A stretch of DNA of 64,000 nucleotides from Nocardia alba NBRC 108234 (GTDB lineage Bacteria; Actinomycetota; Actinomycetes; Mycobacteriales; Mycobacteriaceae). A program made the position numbers and the translations under genes. Positions 23,738 to 32,891 of the stretch are shown here, one piece after another. Under the pieces are notes generated by a model, which saw nothing but the letters and a program-made list of their open reading frames with translations, did no database searches and was not told the origin of the DNA. Position 1 is the stretch's first letter; the number at the start of each line of letters is the position of its first letter. Where the stretch lies: NCBI RefSeq assembly GCF_001612665.1, contig NZ_BDAX01000002.1:496001-560000 (forward strand), read 5' to 3'.

Positions 23738-24547
23738 TCACTCCTCGGTTTCACTGTGCGATTCCATTCGGGTGAGAATTTCCTCGATTCGATCGCGCGT
23801 CCAGAGTGCCAACCGGTCGCTGCTCATGGCGCTGGCGACCGGGGCAGGATCATCGAGCGGTATCACGTAGCGCCCGTCGTCGGGCAGGTCGCGCCACAAC
23901 AGGCCCGTTTCGATCCGCCCACGGGCACCGTATTTCGAGCGGCCCTGCAGCACTTTGATGATGCCGGTGCTGAGCGCGGGGGTAGCGAAGAACCCGGCGC
24001 TGCGGACGTGGTCGTTGCCGAGGTCGTCATCGTCATCGTCGTCGGCGATGCTGGATACCGGGCGGTCGCGCTCCTGTGTCGGTGCGGTGTCGGGCAGTGA
24101 CAGCGCGATGTCGGCGAGCTTGCCCGCGCCGCAACGCGGGAGTAGTCCGATCACGGTGTCGGCCAGGGAATACGGGTCGCATTCGACGGCGTCGAAACCG
24201 GCGCTGTGCGCGAGGGTTTCACCCGGGCGCTGGGTGATCACGTAGCCGCGGGCCCGATGCCGGATCGCGTGCACCCGGATGCGCGCCGCGGGATTGGCGA
24301 AATCCTGGTCGTTCCACGCGTGCGCGACAACGAAGACGTCGGGTTTGGCGATCGCGCTCGCCAAGACGTCGAGATCGTGGTCGAGCCGGTGTCGCAGTTG
24401 TTCGCGGACCTGCGATTTCTCCCGCTCGTAGTCCGCTTCGAGACGGGTGCGGCTGGTGAAGATGAACGGTGCGGGCAGTTCGCCCCGCCGGACGTCCTCG
24501 CAGAGGAGATTGAACTCCAGGTCGGTGAATTCCCAGGTCTGGCTCAT
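23738..24547 (-). CDS. ESX secretion-associated protein, EspG family, 269 aa
   Basis: It opens WEFTDLEFNLLCEDVRRGELPAPF, the EspG signature, and ends with the family's TRDRIEEILTRM helix. EspG proteins are cytosolic chaperones that bind PE/PPE-type type VII secretion substrates. An Asp run (DDDDDDD) lies in the middle linker. The ATG overlaps the stop of the large 813-aa gene upstream (ATGA), which marks that protein as the likely client. It is the last gene of a five-gene leftward locus. Confidence 0.88.
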   Translation of the reverse strand: MSQTWEFTDLEFNLLCEDVRRGELPAPFIFTSRTRLEADYEREKSQVREQLRHRLDHDLDVLASAIAKPDVFVVAHAWNDQDFANPAARIRVHAIRHRARGYVITQRPGETLAHSAGFDAVECDPYSLADTVIGLLPRCGAGKLADIALSLPDTAPTQERDRPVSSIADDDDDDDLGNDHVRSAGFFATPALSTGIIKVLQGRSKYGARGRIETGLLWRDLPDDGRYVIPLDDPAPVASAMSSDRLALWTRDRIEEILTRMESHSETEE

Positions 24548-26985
24548 GAGTCGGCCACCGGTCGCACTCGGTCGGGCATCGGGCCGATGGCTTCGTCGAG
24601 ATGGACTCTCGACTGCAGGAATTTGGCGGTCTTGTGCCCGCCGCCGGCGTTCTGTCCCGCGCCACCGGCGGCGGGCGGCATCATGGGCATCCCGCCGCCG
24701 GGCATGCCGTCGGTCCGGGCAGCGGCCGCCGCGGCGGGATAGATCGGCTGTTCGGCGCCGGGCAGTCCCGCGCGCGGGTACAGCGCGGTGCCTGCTTGTT
24801 GGGTCGGCGATTCCAGTGAAGCGGCGCCGACTCCGCCTCCACCGACTCCACCGCCGCCTGCCCCAGCACCGCCCGCACCAGCGGCATCGACTGGGGAGAG
24901 CCCCGCAGCCGCCGACAACGCGTTCGGATCGAACTGCTGTAGCAGGTCTTGCATCTGCTGCGCGCCTGGTAGTGCGCTACCCAGTTGGGTGAGCGAATCC
25001 AGCCCCTGGGTCAGCGCCTTCCCTATCTGCCCGAGGAAGTCGCTACCCGCGGATGTCAAGGAACTCGCCATTCCCCCGGCCCCCGATGCCGCGTTCTGCG
25101 AGGCGATCCCGGCCCCGGAGGACGACAGGCCGTTCGCGCCACCGGTCGCCGCCGTGAGCGCCCGCTCGTCCAATGCGGCCGGGAGGTTCTCCAGGACCGA
25201 GCGCACCCCGGCCGGATCCACACCGCTGAGTTCGGCGAGCTTCTTCTCGTCGACTACGTCGGGAATGCTGTCCAGAATCGACCGCACCTTTTCCGGTGGC
25301 AGTCCGGTCAGCGTCGACAGGGCGTCTTCGTCGAGGAGTCCGGGCAGGTTGTCCAGGACCGACTCCACCTGGGCGGGGTCCGCACCCACCGCCGCGGCGA
25401 GGGCGTCGCCGAGGGATCCCGTATCCGCACCGGAACCCTTGCTGCCCGGTTTCGACGATTTCGCGCCCGATGCCCCACCCGCACCGGAAGCCCCCCGCGG
25501 TAGCGGGGCCGAACCGAGGGAGGACACCGATGGCATACCGGCACCCGCGGCGGATGCCACCTCGTCGGCGGAAGGCAAGCTGCTGCGAGGGAAGGGAGAA
25601 CTTCCCGATCCGCCTGCCGACCGCGTGGGCGTCGCACCACCCCCGCCTGCGGGCGCGGCTCCCCCACCCGCGGTTGCACCCATCGCGCCCGCACCGGCGG
25701 GGTCGTAGCCCGCAGTCCGGGTTTCGGCGCCGGGCAGACCGGCTCCGGACCCGACGCCGCCACTGGTCTGCTGGCCCGGCAGGGTTTGGCCGCGATAGTC
25801 GTCGCCGTATCCCTGGGCCCCATACTCTTGCGAGCCATAACCTGGCGGCCCATACCCCTGGCTGCCGTACTCTTGGCCGCCGTAAGCCTGGTTGCCGTAA
25901 GCCTGGTTGCCATAGCCGATCCCCGCGGGATCCGGGCCGGGGGCGCCCTGCTGTCCGCCGCCCGGCCCGTACTCATCACCGCCCGGCACGTTCTGCCCCG
26001 GACCCGGGGCGGGCTGTGGGGTGGCGATCGGCCCGTCGACTGCCGGAATCACCGACACCGTGTTCTTCATGCCCTCGCCGTAGTGCTTCTGCCACTCGTC
26101 GCGATACCGCCTGGTCACCCGCCCGGGGCAGCAGTCGCCTGCGTCCGACGTCGCGGGCATGCTCAGCTTGGTGAGATGCAGCCACTGCGCGGTGTAGTCG
26201 AGATTCTGGCTCATGGCGATCATCGAGTTGATCAGCGGTTGCACACCGTTGGAGTAGTTCGTGACCGCGCTCGCGGCCGCAGTGGCCCCCTGTCCCTCCC
26301 AGCCATCGGTACCCGCAGAGATCACCGTGACGAAATTGTTCAGCCTGCTGAGCAGATCGGTCGACAGCGAGTGCCAGGTCCCCGCGGCCGCGAGCACCGG
26401 TTGCGGATCGAGATCGCGACCCAGCTCGTACATTTCGGTGAAGCTGAGACTGTCCTTGTTCTCGATGCTGGCTGTGGCGCCGGTGTCCTTCGCGCCTTGA
26501 TAGTCCTTCAACGACGAAGGGAAACTCTCGGCCTTGAAGGGCGACGGATTGCCGAAGGTGGCGTCGGGGGCACCAGGGGCCGCGGTGCCCGGTGTGTACG
26601 GGGTCGCCGCGGTGGGCATCTTCAGTTCGCCGAGCGCCTTGATGTTGTCACGGGAGTTGTCGTCGGTGCTCACATACGTCTTGCCCGCGGCGATGTAGGT
26701 ATCGCCCATATCGGTGACGATCTTCGCGTGGTCATTGAGGATGGTGAACAGACGGGAACCCTTGTTACTGAACACCATCGCCAGCTGAGTACCGGAGGTC
26801 AAGGTGCCGATGGGCGCGAAATTGTTCAGTCGCAGATCGGTCACCGCGGCGCTCATTCCGAGCAGATCGTCGGCCAGATCGGCGCAGGCTTTGGCCGCGG
26901 CCAAGGCCTTGGCCGGGTCGAACGCCAGATATCCCGCCTTCGCCTGGTTCTCCAGGCCGGACCACGTGTTCGGTTCGAGGGCCAT
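24544..26985 (-). CDS. Large PPE-like type VII secretion effector or scaffold, 813 aa
   Basis: The N-terminal 170 residues are helical with a YLAFDPAKALAAAKACADLADDLL segment, like WXG/PPE-type secreted proteins of nocardiae. A second helical region follows (about 180-290), with a WEGQG turn and a CC pair. Then come a YG(N/S/Q)-repeat (about 355-395), a Pro/Gly/Ser-rich linker, and three exact-length 27-residue repeats (about 533-614). The C-terminus is glycine-rich with a final AKFLQSRVHLDEAIG. There is no signal peptide, as usual for this pathway. It lies directly before EspG, its probable chaperone. No catalytic domain is visible. Confidence 0.75.
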   Translation of the reverse strand: MALEPNTWSGLENQAKAGYLAFDPAKALAAAKACADLADDLLGMSAAVTDLRLNNFAPIGTLTSGTQLAMVFSNKGSRLFTILNDHAKIVTDMGDTYIAAGKTYVSTDDNSRDNIKALGELKMPTAATPYTPGTAAPGAPDATFGNPSPFKAESFPSSLKDYQGAKDTGATASIENKDSLSFTEMYELGRDLDPQPVLAAAGTWHSLSTDLLSRLNNFVTVISAGTDGWEGQGATAAASAVTNYSNGVQPLINSMIAMSQNLDYTAQWLHLTKLSMPATSDAGDCCPGRVTRRYRDEWQKHYGEGMKNTVSVIPAVDGPIATPQPAPGPGQNVPGGDEYGPGGGQQGAPGPDPAGIGYGNQAYGNQAYGGQEYGSQGYGPPGYGSQEYGAQGYGDDYRGQTLPGQQTSGGVGSGAGLPGAETRTAGYDPAGAGAMGATAGGGAAPAGGGGATPTRSAGGSGSSPFPRSSLPSADEVASAAGAGMPSVSSLGSAPLPRGASGAGGASGAKSSKPGSKGSGADTGSLGDALAAAVGADPAQVESVLDNLPGLLDEDALSTLTGLPPEKVRSILDSIPDVVDEKKLAELSGVDPAGVRSVLENLPAALDERALTAATGGANGLSSSGAGIASQNAASGAGGMASSLTSAGSDFLGQIGKALTQGLDSLTQLGSALPGAQQMQDLLQQFDPNALSAAAGLSPVDAAGAGGAGAGGGGVGGGGVGAASLESPTQQAGTALYPRAGLPGAEQPIYPAAAAAARTDGMPGGGMPMMPPAAGGAGQNAGGGHKTAKFLQSRVHLDEAIGPMPDRVRPVADS
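25144..25386 (-). repeat. Three tandem 81-bp (27-residue) coding repeats
   Basis: Units begin GADPAQVESVLDNLP, GLPPEKVRSILDSIP and GVDPAGVRSVLENLP, each followed by a DExxL helix. All three are exactly 27 residues long. They resemble short helix-turn-helix scaffolding repeats and may form an oligomerisation surface. Confidence 0.8.
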
Positions 26986-27047
26986 CGTCGCCTTCCTTCG
27001 CCGGGAATCGGGTTCCCGCTTCGTCTGAATATCCGCGTGCGGGTGAG

Positions 27048-27521
27048 TCAGTCGTCGTTGTCAGCGACCGCGGAGCGGGGACCGGGGATGCCGGAACCGT
27101 CCGTCGGCCACCGGGTGTGATCAGGCAACTCCGTCGGCGGAGCTGGCGCGTTCGGCAGCATCGAGCCCAGATCGGGTGCGCCCTCGATGATCTCGGAAAG
27201 TTTCGGCAGCGCGTCGCGCCGTTCGAGCAGCGGCGTCATCAATTCCCTACTGCGACCGGCAACGTCGGCGGCCGCGGATTGGACGGCCGCCGTCAGGTTC
27301 ACGGCGATCTCCTCGAGACTCAGCTCGAGAACGTCCTCGGCGAATTTCGTGTCGATCAGAAGTCCATCGGCGTTCACCGTCACTTCGATGCGCTTGTCGC
27401 ACGCGGTCGCGGTGGCCGTGAGAAGCGCGCGCTGCTTCTGGAGTTCGGCGATCCCGCGGAACTGTTCGCCGAGTCCGTCGAGCATCGTCGCCATATCCGC
27501 ACGCAAGCGGTCGTTCAACAT
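27048..27521 (-). CDS. YbaB/EbfC-like protein of a type VII secretion locus, 157 aa
   Basis: The core reads LTATATACDKRIEVTVNADGLLIDTKFAEDVLELSLEEIA, the beta-sheet/helix pattern of the YbaB/EbfC nucleoid-associated family. It is followed by a Pro-rich C-terminal tail. In actinobacteria, extended YbaB proteins recur inside ESX effector operons, so a secretion role is as likely as DNA binding. The start is ATG 27521, seven bases after the WXG gene stop. Confidence 0.75.
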   Translation of the reverse strand: MLNDRLRADMATMLDGLGEQFRGIAELQKQRALLTATATACDKRIEVTVNADGLLIDTKFAEDVLELSLEEIAVNLTAAVQSAAADVAGRSRELMTPLLERRDALPKLSEIIEGAPDLGSMLPNAPAPPTELPDHTRWPTDGSGIPGPRSAVADNDD

Positions 27522-27528
27522 GGAGCGC

Positions 27529-27870
27529 TCACACCTTCCCCGGGCCGAGGTTCTCACTGGAGGCTTGGTCGGTGCCTGCGAGCGAGTTCGCTGCCTCGCG
27601 CTGGCCCTTCGCCATATCGCTGAGGGTCTGCGCGGCCCCGGTGGCACCGTCGAGCAGGTTGTCGCGCGCCGCGATGTAGCCCGTGGCGCCATCGGCGAAT
27701 TTCTTGCCACGCTTGTCATTTCCCCATGGCAGGAAAGTGAGGTCGGCTTCCACACCGCTGAGCGCGCCGCGTAGTTTCTCGGCCGCTGCCGTCACTTTCG
27801 TCGACAGCTCGTCGGTCAATTCCGATGCCTTGCGCAGTTTCTGGGGGTCGATCTCGACATTTCCGGCCAT
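27529..27870 (-). CDS. WXG100-like type VII secretion protein, 113 aa
   Basis: The size and pattern fit the WXG100 superfamily: an N-terminal helix (LRKASELTDELSTKVTAAAEKL), the turn FLPWGNDKRGKKFADG with the WG motif, a second helix (YIAARDNLLDGATGAAQTLSDMA), and a flexible tail. It probably forms a helical hairpin that pairs with another WXG-type domain for export. It lies between the CpnT-like gene (27-base gap) and the YbaB-like gene. Confidence 0.85.
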   Translation of the reverse strand: MAGNVEIDPQKLRKASELTDELSTKVTAAAEKLRGALSGVEADLTFLPWGNDKRGKKFADGATGYIAARDNLLDGATGAAQTLSDMAKGQREAANSLAGTDQASSENLGPGKV

Positions 27871-27897
27871 CGCGCACTTCTTCCGATATGGGTGGGT

Positions 27898-29691
27898 CTA
27901 CAGGGTGAAGGGAACATCGACGTCCGCCTCGACCGGCGCGGGATCCACGCTCGCCCAGTCGCTCGGCCGCGAAGCGCCCGCGGGGGGCGGCTCGTAGGGC
28001 CCGGGCAGCGGCTCGACCGATGGCACCAGCTTCGGGCGAGGCTTACCGCGTAGGTCTTTGCCCTCACCCAGGAACGGTTCGTCGGGCCCGGCCCGGTGTT
28101 GACCGGCACCGTCCGGGGTTGGCGGCCGACTGTCGATCGGGGTAGGTGGTTCGCCGCCGACCGGGGGCGGCAGCTGCCCACCCCCGACCAATCCGGTGTT
28201 GCCGTGCGGCGGCTGTCCGGTCGGGCCCCAGCCGTCCACCGACGACTCGAACGAGGTCGGTGGCCTGCCGGTGACAGCGCCGGGTTGGCTGGCAGCCGTC
28301 ACGAAGCTGGGGGTCGATCCCGCGTGCGATCCCGCGACCGTGCTGGCCGCGTCGTGATACACCGTCTCCGGTGTGCCCGGGCGAGAGGCGGGCCCGCTCG
28401 ACGCATCGTGATACACCGACTCGGGTGTGCCCGGGCGTGGAGGGTGCCCACTCGCTCCGTCCCCGCGCACGGAGGATCCCGAACTCGAGCCACCGGAAGA
28501 CGAACCACCGTCGCCGCGACCGGAATACGTCCCGGCCACACTGCCACCGCTGAACTCCGAACCGGGACGCGGCGGGGCGACGCCGGCGCCGGACGAGGAG
28601 CTGGTGGACGATCCATCGGTGACCGGCGGAGCGGCGGTACCGCCTGCCGCGGGTTTCGGCATCCACACATAGGAACGAATGTCTCCGCGCCCCGGGGGTA
28701 TCGGGGTTCCCAGGGCGAATCCGCCCCGCGCCCCGCCGAGGGCGGCGCCGCGCGCGATGCCGCCGGTCCAGCCCGCACCGGAGGCGAAAGACGACCAATC
28801 GCCGGTAGCCGCACCCACCGCCAGGTTGCCGAACGCGGTACCGACACCACCGGACACACCGCCGATCACGACGCCGCGGCCCACGCGCCCCGCCACGTTG
28901 TTCAGGTGCTTGCCCGCGACATTGTCGATGCCCTTGCCGAGGTAGCGACCGGCCTCACGGCCGGGAATCATTCCGGCGACGCCGGCGAGGACCGACAGCC
29001 CGAACTCGCGCCCGTTGAAATGTCGGCGCTTACCATCCAGGATCTGGCCGACCTGCACCCCGCCGTTGATCGCGCCGACGATGGCCGTGGCCTCGATCGC
29101 CCGCGCACCATAGACGCCGTAGCCCTTGGCGGTAGGCAGTACCGGCTTGAGCCGCACCGCCTGGGACCAGAAGTGTCGTTTCACTGTCGGGGCGCCGAGT
29201 CTGGCGGCGATCGACGTGATGATCTTCTGCACGAAATCCTCGAACACCTTGAGAAAAGACCGGGTCGTGGTGATCGCGGCCGCCTCGACCGCGGGCGCGG
29301 TCGGCGGAAACACCCATGCCCACAGGATTTCCAGCGCCAGCCAGACCAGGGTCACGATGACGGTGATCTTGGTCGCCTGGATTTCGGTGCCCATGTCGAA
29401 CGCGCTGTCGGAGATCGTTCGCATCAGCTCGGCCAGCGCCTCCACAGACTGATCCCCGGTGCGCAGGATGTCATAGCGGCTGCCCATCGCGACGCCGCCT
29501 TCGCCTTGCGGATAGGCCGCCACGGTGGTCGCCTTGGCCTCGTCGATGCCCGCGAGCAGCGCCTCGATCTCCGCGCTCGCCGTCTTCCATGCCTGCGCGA
29601 CAGCCCAGCACGCGTCCTCGTCGCCCTCCGGCCATGCCGTGCCTGCGACCCAGGCCAGCCACTTCAGTCCGTCCGGCATGATGAGCGTCAC
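27898..29691 (-). CDS. CpnT-N-terminal-like type VII effector with Pro/Ser-rich tail, 597 aa
   Basis: MPDGLKWLAWVAGTAWPEGDEDACWAVAQAW is the N-terminal domain found in CpnT and similar outer-channel or toxin carriers. A hydrophobic helix near residues 106-128, then a glycine-rich membrane-active region (GGVSGGVGTAFGNLAVGAAT), suggest membrane insertion. From about 350 on, the protein is Pro/Ser/Gly low complexity with a doubled RPGTPExVYHDA segment. It ends without a recognisable toxin domain, unlike CpnT with its NAD glycohydrolase. It is the first gene of the leftward secretion locus. Confidence 0.75.
   Translation of the reverse strand: MTLIMPDGLKWLAWVAGTAWPEGDEDACWAVAQAWKTASAEIEALLAGIDEAKATTVAAYPQGEGGVAMGSRYDILRTGDQSVEALAELMRTISDSAFDMGTEIQATKITVIVTLVWLALEILWAWVFPPTAPAVEAAAITTTRSFLKVFEDFVQKIITSIAARLGAPTVKRHFWSQAVRLKPVLPTAKGYGVYGARAIEATAIVGAINGGVQVGQILDGKRRHFNGREFGLSVLAGVAGMIPGREAGRYLGKGIDNVAGKHLNNVAGRVGRGVVIGGVSGGVGTAFGNLAVGAATGDWSSFASGAGWTGGIARGAALGGARGGFALGTPIPPGRGDIRSYVWMPKPAAGGTAAPPVTDGSSTSSSSGAGVAPPRPGSEFSGGSVAGTYSGRGDGGSSSGGSSSGSSVRGDGASGHPPRPGTPESVYHDASSGPASRPGTPETVYHDAASTVAGSHAGSTPSFVTAASQPGAVTGRPPTSFESSVDGWGPTGQPPHGNTGLVGGGQLPPPVGGEPPTPIDSRPPTPDGAGQHRAGPDEPFLGEGKDLRGKPRPKLVPSVEPLPGPYEPPPAGASRPSDWASVDPAPVEADVDVPFTL
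28349..28437 (-). repeat. Two direct 35-bp repeats, 54 bp apart, in the CpnT-like gene
   Basis: 28349-28383 and 28403-28437 are nearly identical and encode RPGTPETVYHDA and RPGTPESVYHDA, an 18-residue period inside the disordered tail. Copy number could vary between strains. Confidence 0.8.
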
Positions 29692-29923
29692 GACTGCTCC
29701 GCGCGGCGACGGAGCACTCTTGGTTCGCTCGGCAAACCGGTCCTCCTCGGCGTTGATGTCCTCGGATTAGACCTCGAGAAGTTGAACCCGCAGCGACCTG
29801 AAAGCGAATTCTGCTCGTGCACAGCATGTGTCGGCTATCCGTGAACGAAAGTTACGTTTCGCCAACACTGTTCGTTTCCCGCCGGGTGGTAACCTGCGCC
29901 GCGATCGAGGAGGTGCCCATACC

Positions 29924-31036
29924 GTGACCGCAACCGAGGATCAGACCGAGGCCGGACCGCCGCCACCAGATGCGGCGAGTCGTCGTATCGCCGACCTGCT
30001 GATCGGACTCGGGCCGAGGCCCTGCGGGGGAATTCACGCGATCTTCGTGCTGACGGTAGCCGCTGAACTGGCCTCGATCGTCGCTACCGACGAGCAGCGC
30101 CAGCAGGTCCAGATCTTGGCGTCGGAGGAGATCATGGATCTGGTTCGCGTCCATCGGGAAGCATCGGCGGTCCGGGCCGACGGCCCCTGGTGGCGCTACC
30201 TGCTCGTGGTCTCGGAATCAGGCGAGGTGCGAACGGACTACGACTTCGGCGAGCAACCGTTTCCCGACGAACACCTTTTCCCCGCCGAGGTCTATCGAGC
30301 CGATCTCGAGGCCTTCCCCCGACCCCGACTGCCCGTGTGGCTCGCCGCCCATATCGGGCACGCCGACAGGCAGTCACGCCCCGCCGACATGGCGGCGAGC
30401 GCCGAGCAGGTCGCGGCATCCGTGACCGACGAGCTACCCGCGCTGCCGTTGCTGGCTGCACGATGGGCGGTGCTGTCGGCGGCCTTCGTCGCGGTCGGCT
30501 CACCGTGGGGGCCACGGGTGCTACCCGCGCTCGGCTTGTTCGAGGGGATCGAGCGCAGCGGCTCTTCGCTCTGGATCATGCCCGGTGACCGCGCCGTCCT
30601 GTCCGGCGGAGTGTGGAACGATCCCGTTCTCGACGCCGTCTACAACAGCGAAGCGCCGATGCCGGACCTCTACGCGGGCGCGCCGGCGTGGGTCGCGAAT
30701 GCGACGCTGAACCCGCGCGCGGGCATCGGCCTGCTGTCCTTCTGCTATTGGTGGGACGACGGCCGGTGGTATCGCGCGCCCGGGCACGCCGCCGGCGATA
30801 TCGCCGCGGCTGTACCCGGTATCTGGAGCGAGGAGAGTGCCGCGGCCATCGTGGCCGCGCTGATGGCGGACGAACCTGACGCCCACACCCGTGAGGCTGC
30901 GCTCGGGCTGGTCCGCGCTGCCGATCGAGGGGAGGTCGGCCGTGGCTTACTCGCCTCGATTTTCGGCGAGGGCGCCATCGACGACGCGTACCTCCAATTG
31001 ACCATGGCCGGTGTATCCACACCGCGCTCACCATAA
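29924..31036 (+). CDS. Uncharacterised protein divergent from the CpnT-like gene, 370 aa
   Basis: The start is GTG 29924 behind GAGGAGG. Residues about 85-150 read WWRYLLVVSESGEVRTDYDFGEQPFP ... FPRPRLPVWL, a pattern seen in actinobacterial proteins encoded beside CpnT-type effectors and reminiscent of immunity or chaperone folds. The second half contains WWDDGRWYRAPG. There is no signal peptide or membrane helix. Its head-to-head position with the effector gene suggests an immunity or regulatory partner, but I have no family assignment. The 232-base gap to the effector start must hold both promoters. Confidence 0.7.
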   Translation: MTATEDQTEAGPPPPDAASRRIADLLIGLGPRPCGGIHAIFVLTVAAELASIVATDEQRQQVQILASEEIMDLVRVHREASAVRADGPWWRYLLVVSESGEVRTDYDFGEQPFPDEHLFPAEVYRADLEAFPRPRLPVWLAAHIGHADRQSRPADMAASAEQVAASVTDELPALPLLAARWAVLSAAFVAVGSPWGPRVLPALGLFEGIERSGSSLWIMPGDRAVLSGGVWNDPVLDAVYNSEAPMPDLYAGAPAWVANATLNPRAGIGLLSFCYWWDDGRWYRAPGHAAGDIAAAVPGIWSEESAAAIVAALMADEPDAHTREAALGLVRAADRGEVGRGLLASIFGEGAIDDAYLQLTMAGVSTPRSP

Positions 31037-31227
31037 AAATGCCCATCGGGTCGCGATAGTTCCGGCTCCCCGATCGCGTGGCGATCGGTAGCCCGTGGGT
31101 CGCACGAATACAATCGGCGCCGTGCAACCATCCTTGTCCCCGGCACATGTGACCGAAGTCGGTGCGCGGGTCGACAAGTCGGTTCACGCATCGGTCCGAT
31201 GAGCCACCCGACATAGCGAGGTACCGA

Positions 31228-32172
31228 GTGCAGGCCCTACGCCGAATTGTCCTCCCCATCACAGCAGCGGCGTTCGTTGCCGCTACCGCCATCGGCGCAC
31301 CGAACGTGCACGCTGCCGCCGACTGCCCGGGCGCCGGTCAGTCGGCGGTGCAGGTCGGTGCTGTGTCGGGCGCCGTGGAAGGTCTCACCGTCGATGCGCG
31401 GGGCCGCGCGTACGCCACAGACCTCGTGAGCGGACACATCGTGCGGATCGACGCCCCCGGCGCCCCCGCGGTAGTCATCGCCACCGTGCCCAGCGGCGGC
31501 GCCGGTGCGCTCGCCTGGACCCGAGACGGCAAACTGCTGGTCGGTTACGGCGCGGACGCCCGGGTCGTCATCGGCGACCTGGCCCGCACGGCGGGCATCA
31601 TCGAGGTCGACCCCGACACCGGTGCGGTGACGCCGTTCGCCTCGGGCCTCAGCGCCGCCAACGGCATGGACGTCGCGGCCGACGGAACCGTCTACGCCAC
31701 CAACGACTTCGGCAACCTCGTCGGCCGCGTCAGCCCGAACGGCGCCGTGCAGGCGGACTGGGCGAGCTTGCCCAGCGCCAACGGTGCCGTGCTCGACGCC
31801 GACGACGAATACCTCTATGTTTCACGCACTTTCGTCAACCCCGGGGTCAGCCGGATACCCACCGCAAATCCCGGCGCGCCACAATCGCTGCTCGACCTGT
31901 CCGGCGCCGACACCCTCGGTACACCCGACGGGCTGACCTTGGACTCGCAGAATCGACCCGTCGTCCCCTTCAACCTCTCCGGGCGCGTAGTCCGCATCGA
32001 CTCCCCCGGCCAGTACTGCGTCCTCGGCACCGCGGCCCCGTCGACCAGCGTCCTCACCTACGGCCGCGGCACCACCGGCTTCTCCGCCGGCCGCCTATTC
32101 GCCGCCACCTTCACCGGCGCGATCTACGAAATACCGGGTGGCTTCGACTCCACTGCGCGAACCGCGCCCTGA
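31228..32172 (+). CDS. Secreted SMP-30/NHL-type beta-propeller protein, 314 aa
   Basis: GTG 31228 gives a signal peptide (RRIVLPITAAAFVAATAIGAPNVHA) cut before ADCPG. The mature part has repeated propeller blades: VEGLTVDARGRAYATD, GALAWTRDGKLLVGY, ANGMDVAADGTVYATNDFG, PDGLTLDSQNRPVVPF. Blades of this kind occur in SMP-30/gluconolactonase and NHL proteins, which act as hydrolases or binding platforms. It stands alone between the type VII locus and a convergent response-regulator gene. Confidence 0.85.
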   Translation: MQALRRIVLPITAAAFVAATAIGAPNVHAAADCPGAGQSAVQVGAVSGAVEGLTVDARGRAYATDLVSGHIVRIDAPGAPAVVIATVPSGGAGALAWTRDGKLLVGYGADARVVIGDLARTAGIIEVDPDTGAVTPFASGLSAANGMDVAADGTVYATNDFGNLVGRVSPNGAVQADWASLPSANGAVLDADDEYLYVSRTFVNPGVSRIPTANPGAPQSLLDLSGADTLGTPDGLTLDSQNRPVVPFNLSGRVVRIDSPGQYCVLGTAAPSTSVLTYGRGTTGFSAGRLFAATFTGAIYEIPGGFDSTARTAP

Positions 32173-32202
32173 TAGCCGGGTGTACCTTGTCCTGTCGAGC
32201 GA

Positions 32203-32874
32203 TCAGTTGGTGTCGGAGGCGGATTCCTCGGGGGAGGGGTCGGTGATGCGCTGTCGATCGGGGCGGAAGCCGTGTTCGACTCCCCAGAGCACGGCCTGTG
32301 AGCGGCTGGTCACGCCGATGCGCCGGTAACAGTTACGGATGTAGGTCTTGACCGAATTGATCGACAGGTGCGCCCGGTCGGCGATGTCGGCGTTGCTCAG
32401 TCCCTGGGTGATCAATGCCAAGACCTCGGCTTCACGTTGGGTCAGCCCTTCCTCGCGCCCGGGCCAATCGCCACCGATGACCTTGGTAGTGCTCGACGCA
32501 CCACCGTGCACAGCTTGTCCACCCCGGTGTATCGCTTCGATAGCGGCGACCAGTTGCCCGGCGGGCAAGCCCTTACTCACGTAGCCGTGGGCCCCGTTGG
32601 CCAAGGCCGCCGCCACCAGTGAGTCCTCCAAATTCCACGAGTAGACGACGACCTTGTCGACCACCGGGTTCATCGAGAGCTTGCGCACCTGGTCCCGATC
32701 GCCCTGGGGATTGGCGAACGAGTCGTAGAGGGCGATGTCCACGCGGTGGCTGACGGGTGTGTTGGCATTCAGTTCCACGATTTCGATGCGCTCGTGGTAA
32801 CTGCGCAGCATCGCGGCCAAGCCTCGAACCACGACCTCGTAGTCATCCAGCAATGCCAGCCGTATGGGACGCAT
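32203..32874 (-). CDS. NarL/LuxR-type response regulator, 223 aa
   Basis: The receiver domain (1-125) has LLDDYEVV acid residues, a probable phospho-acceptor Asp in ALYDSF and the conserved Lys in YVSKGLP. The LuxR-type helix-turn-helix (145-205) reads LTQREAEVLALITQGLSNADIADRAHLSINSVKTYIRNCYRRIG. No partner kinase lies nearby. Three GGTGAA repeats in its upstream region may be its own binding sites and could also control the stress-protein genes divergently downstream (33019, 33294). Confidence 0.92.
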   Translation of the reverse strand: MRPIRLALLDDYEVVVRGLAAMLRSYHERIEIVELNANTPVSHRVDIALYDSFANPQGDRDQVRKLSMNPVVDKVVVYSWNLEDSLVAAALANGAHGYVSKGLPAGQLVAAIEAIHRGGQAVHGGASSTTKVIGGDWPGREEGLTQREAEVLALITQGLSNADIADRAHLSINSVKTYIRNCYRRIGVTSRSQAVLWGVEHGFRPDRQRITDPSPEESASDTN

Positions 32875-32891
32875 AACGTCAGCTTACAGAC

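Noticed and set aside
24788..27120. Long plus-strand frames across the type VII effector gene
   Set aside because: Composition (Pro/Ala/Arg) and lack of motifs mark them as shadows; the minus strand has the EspG-coupled gene.
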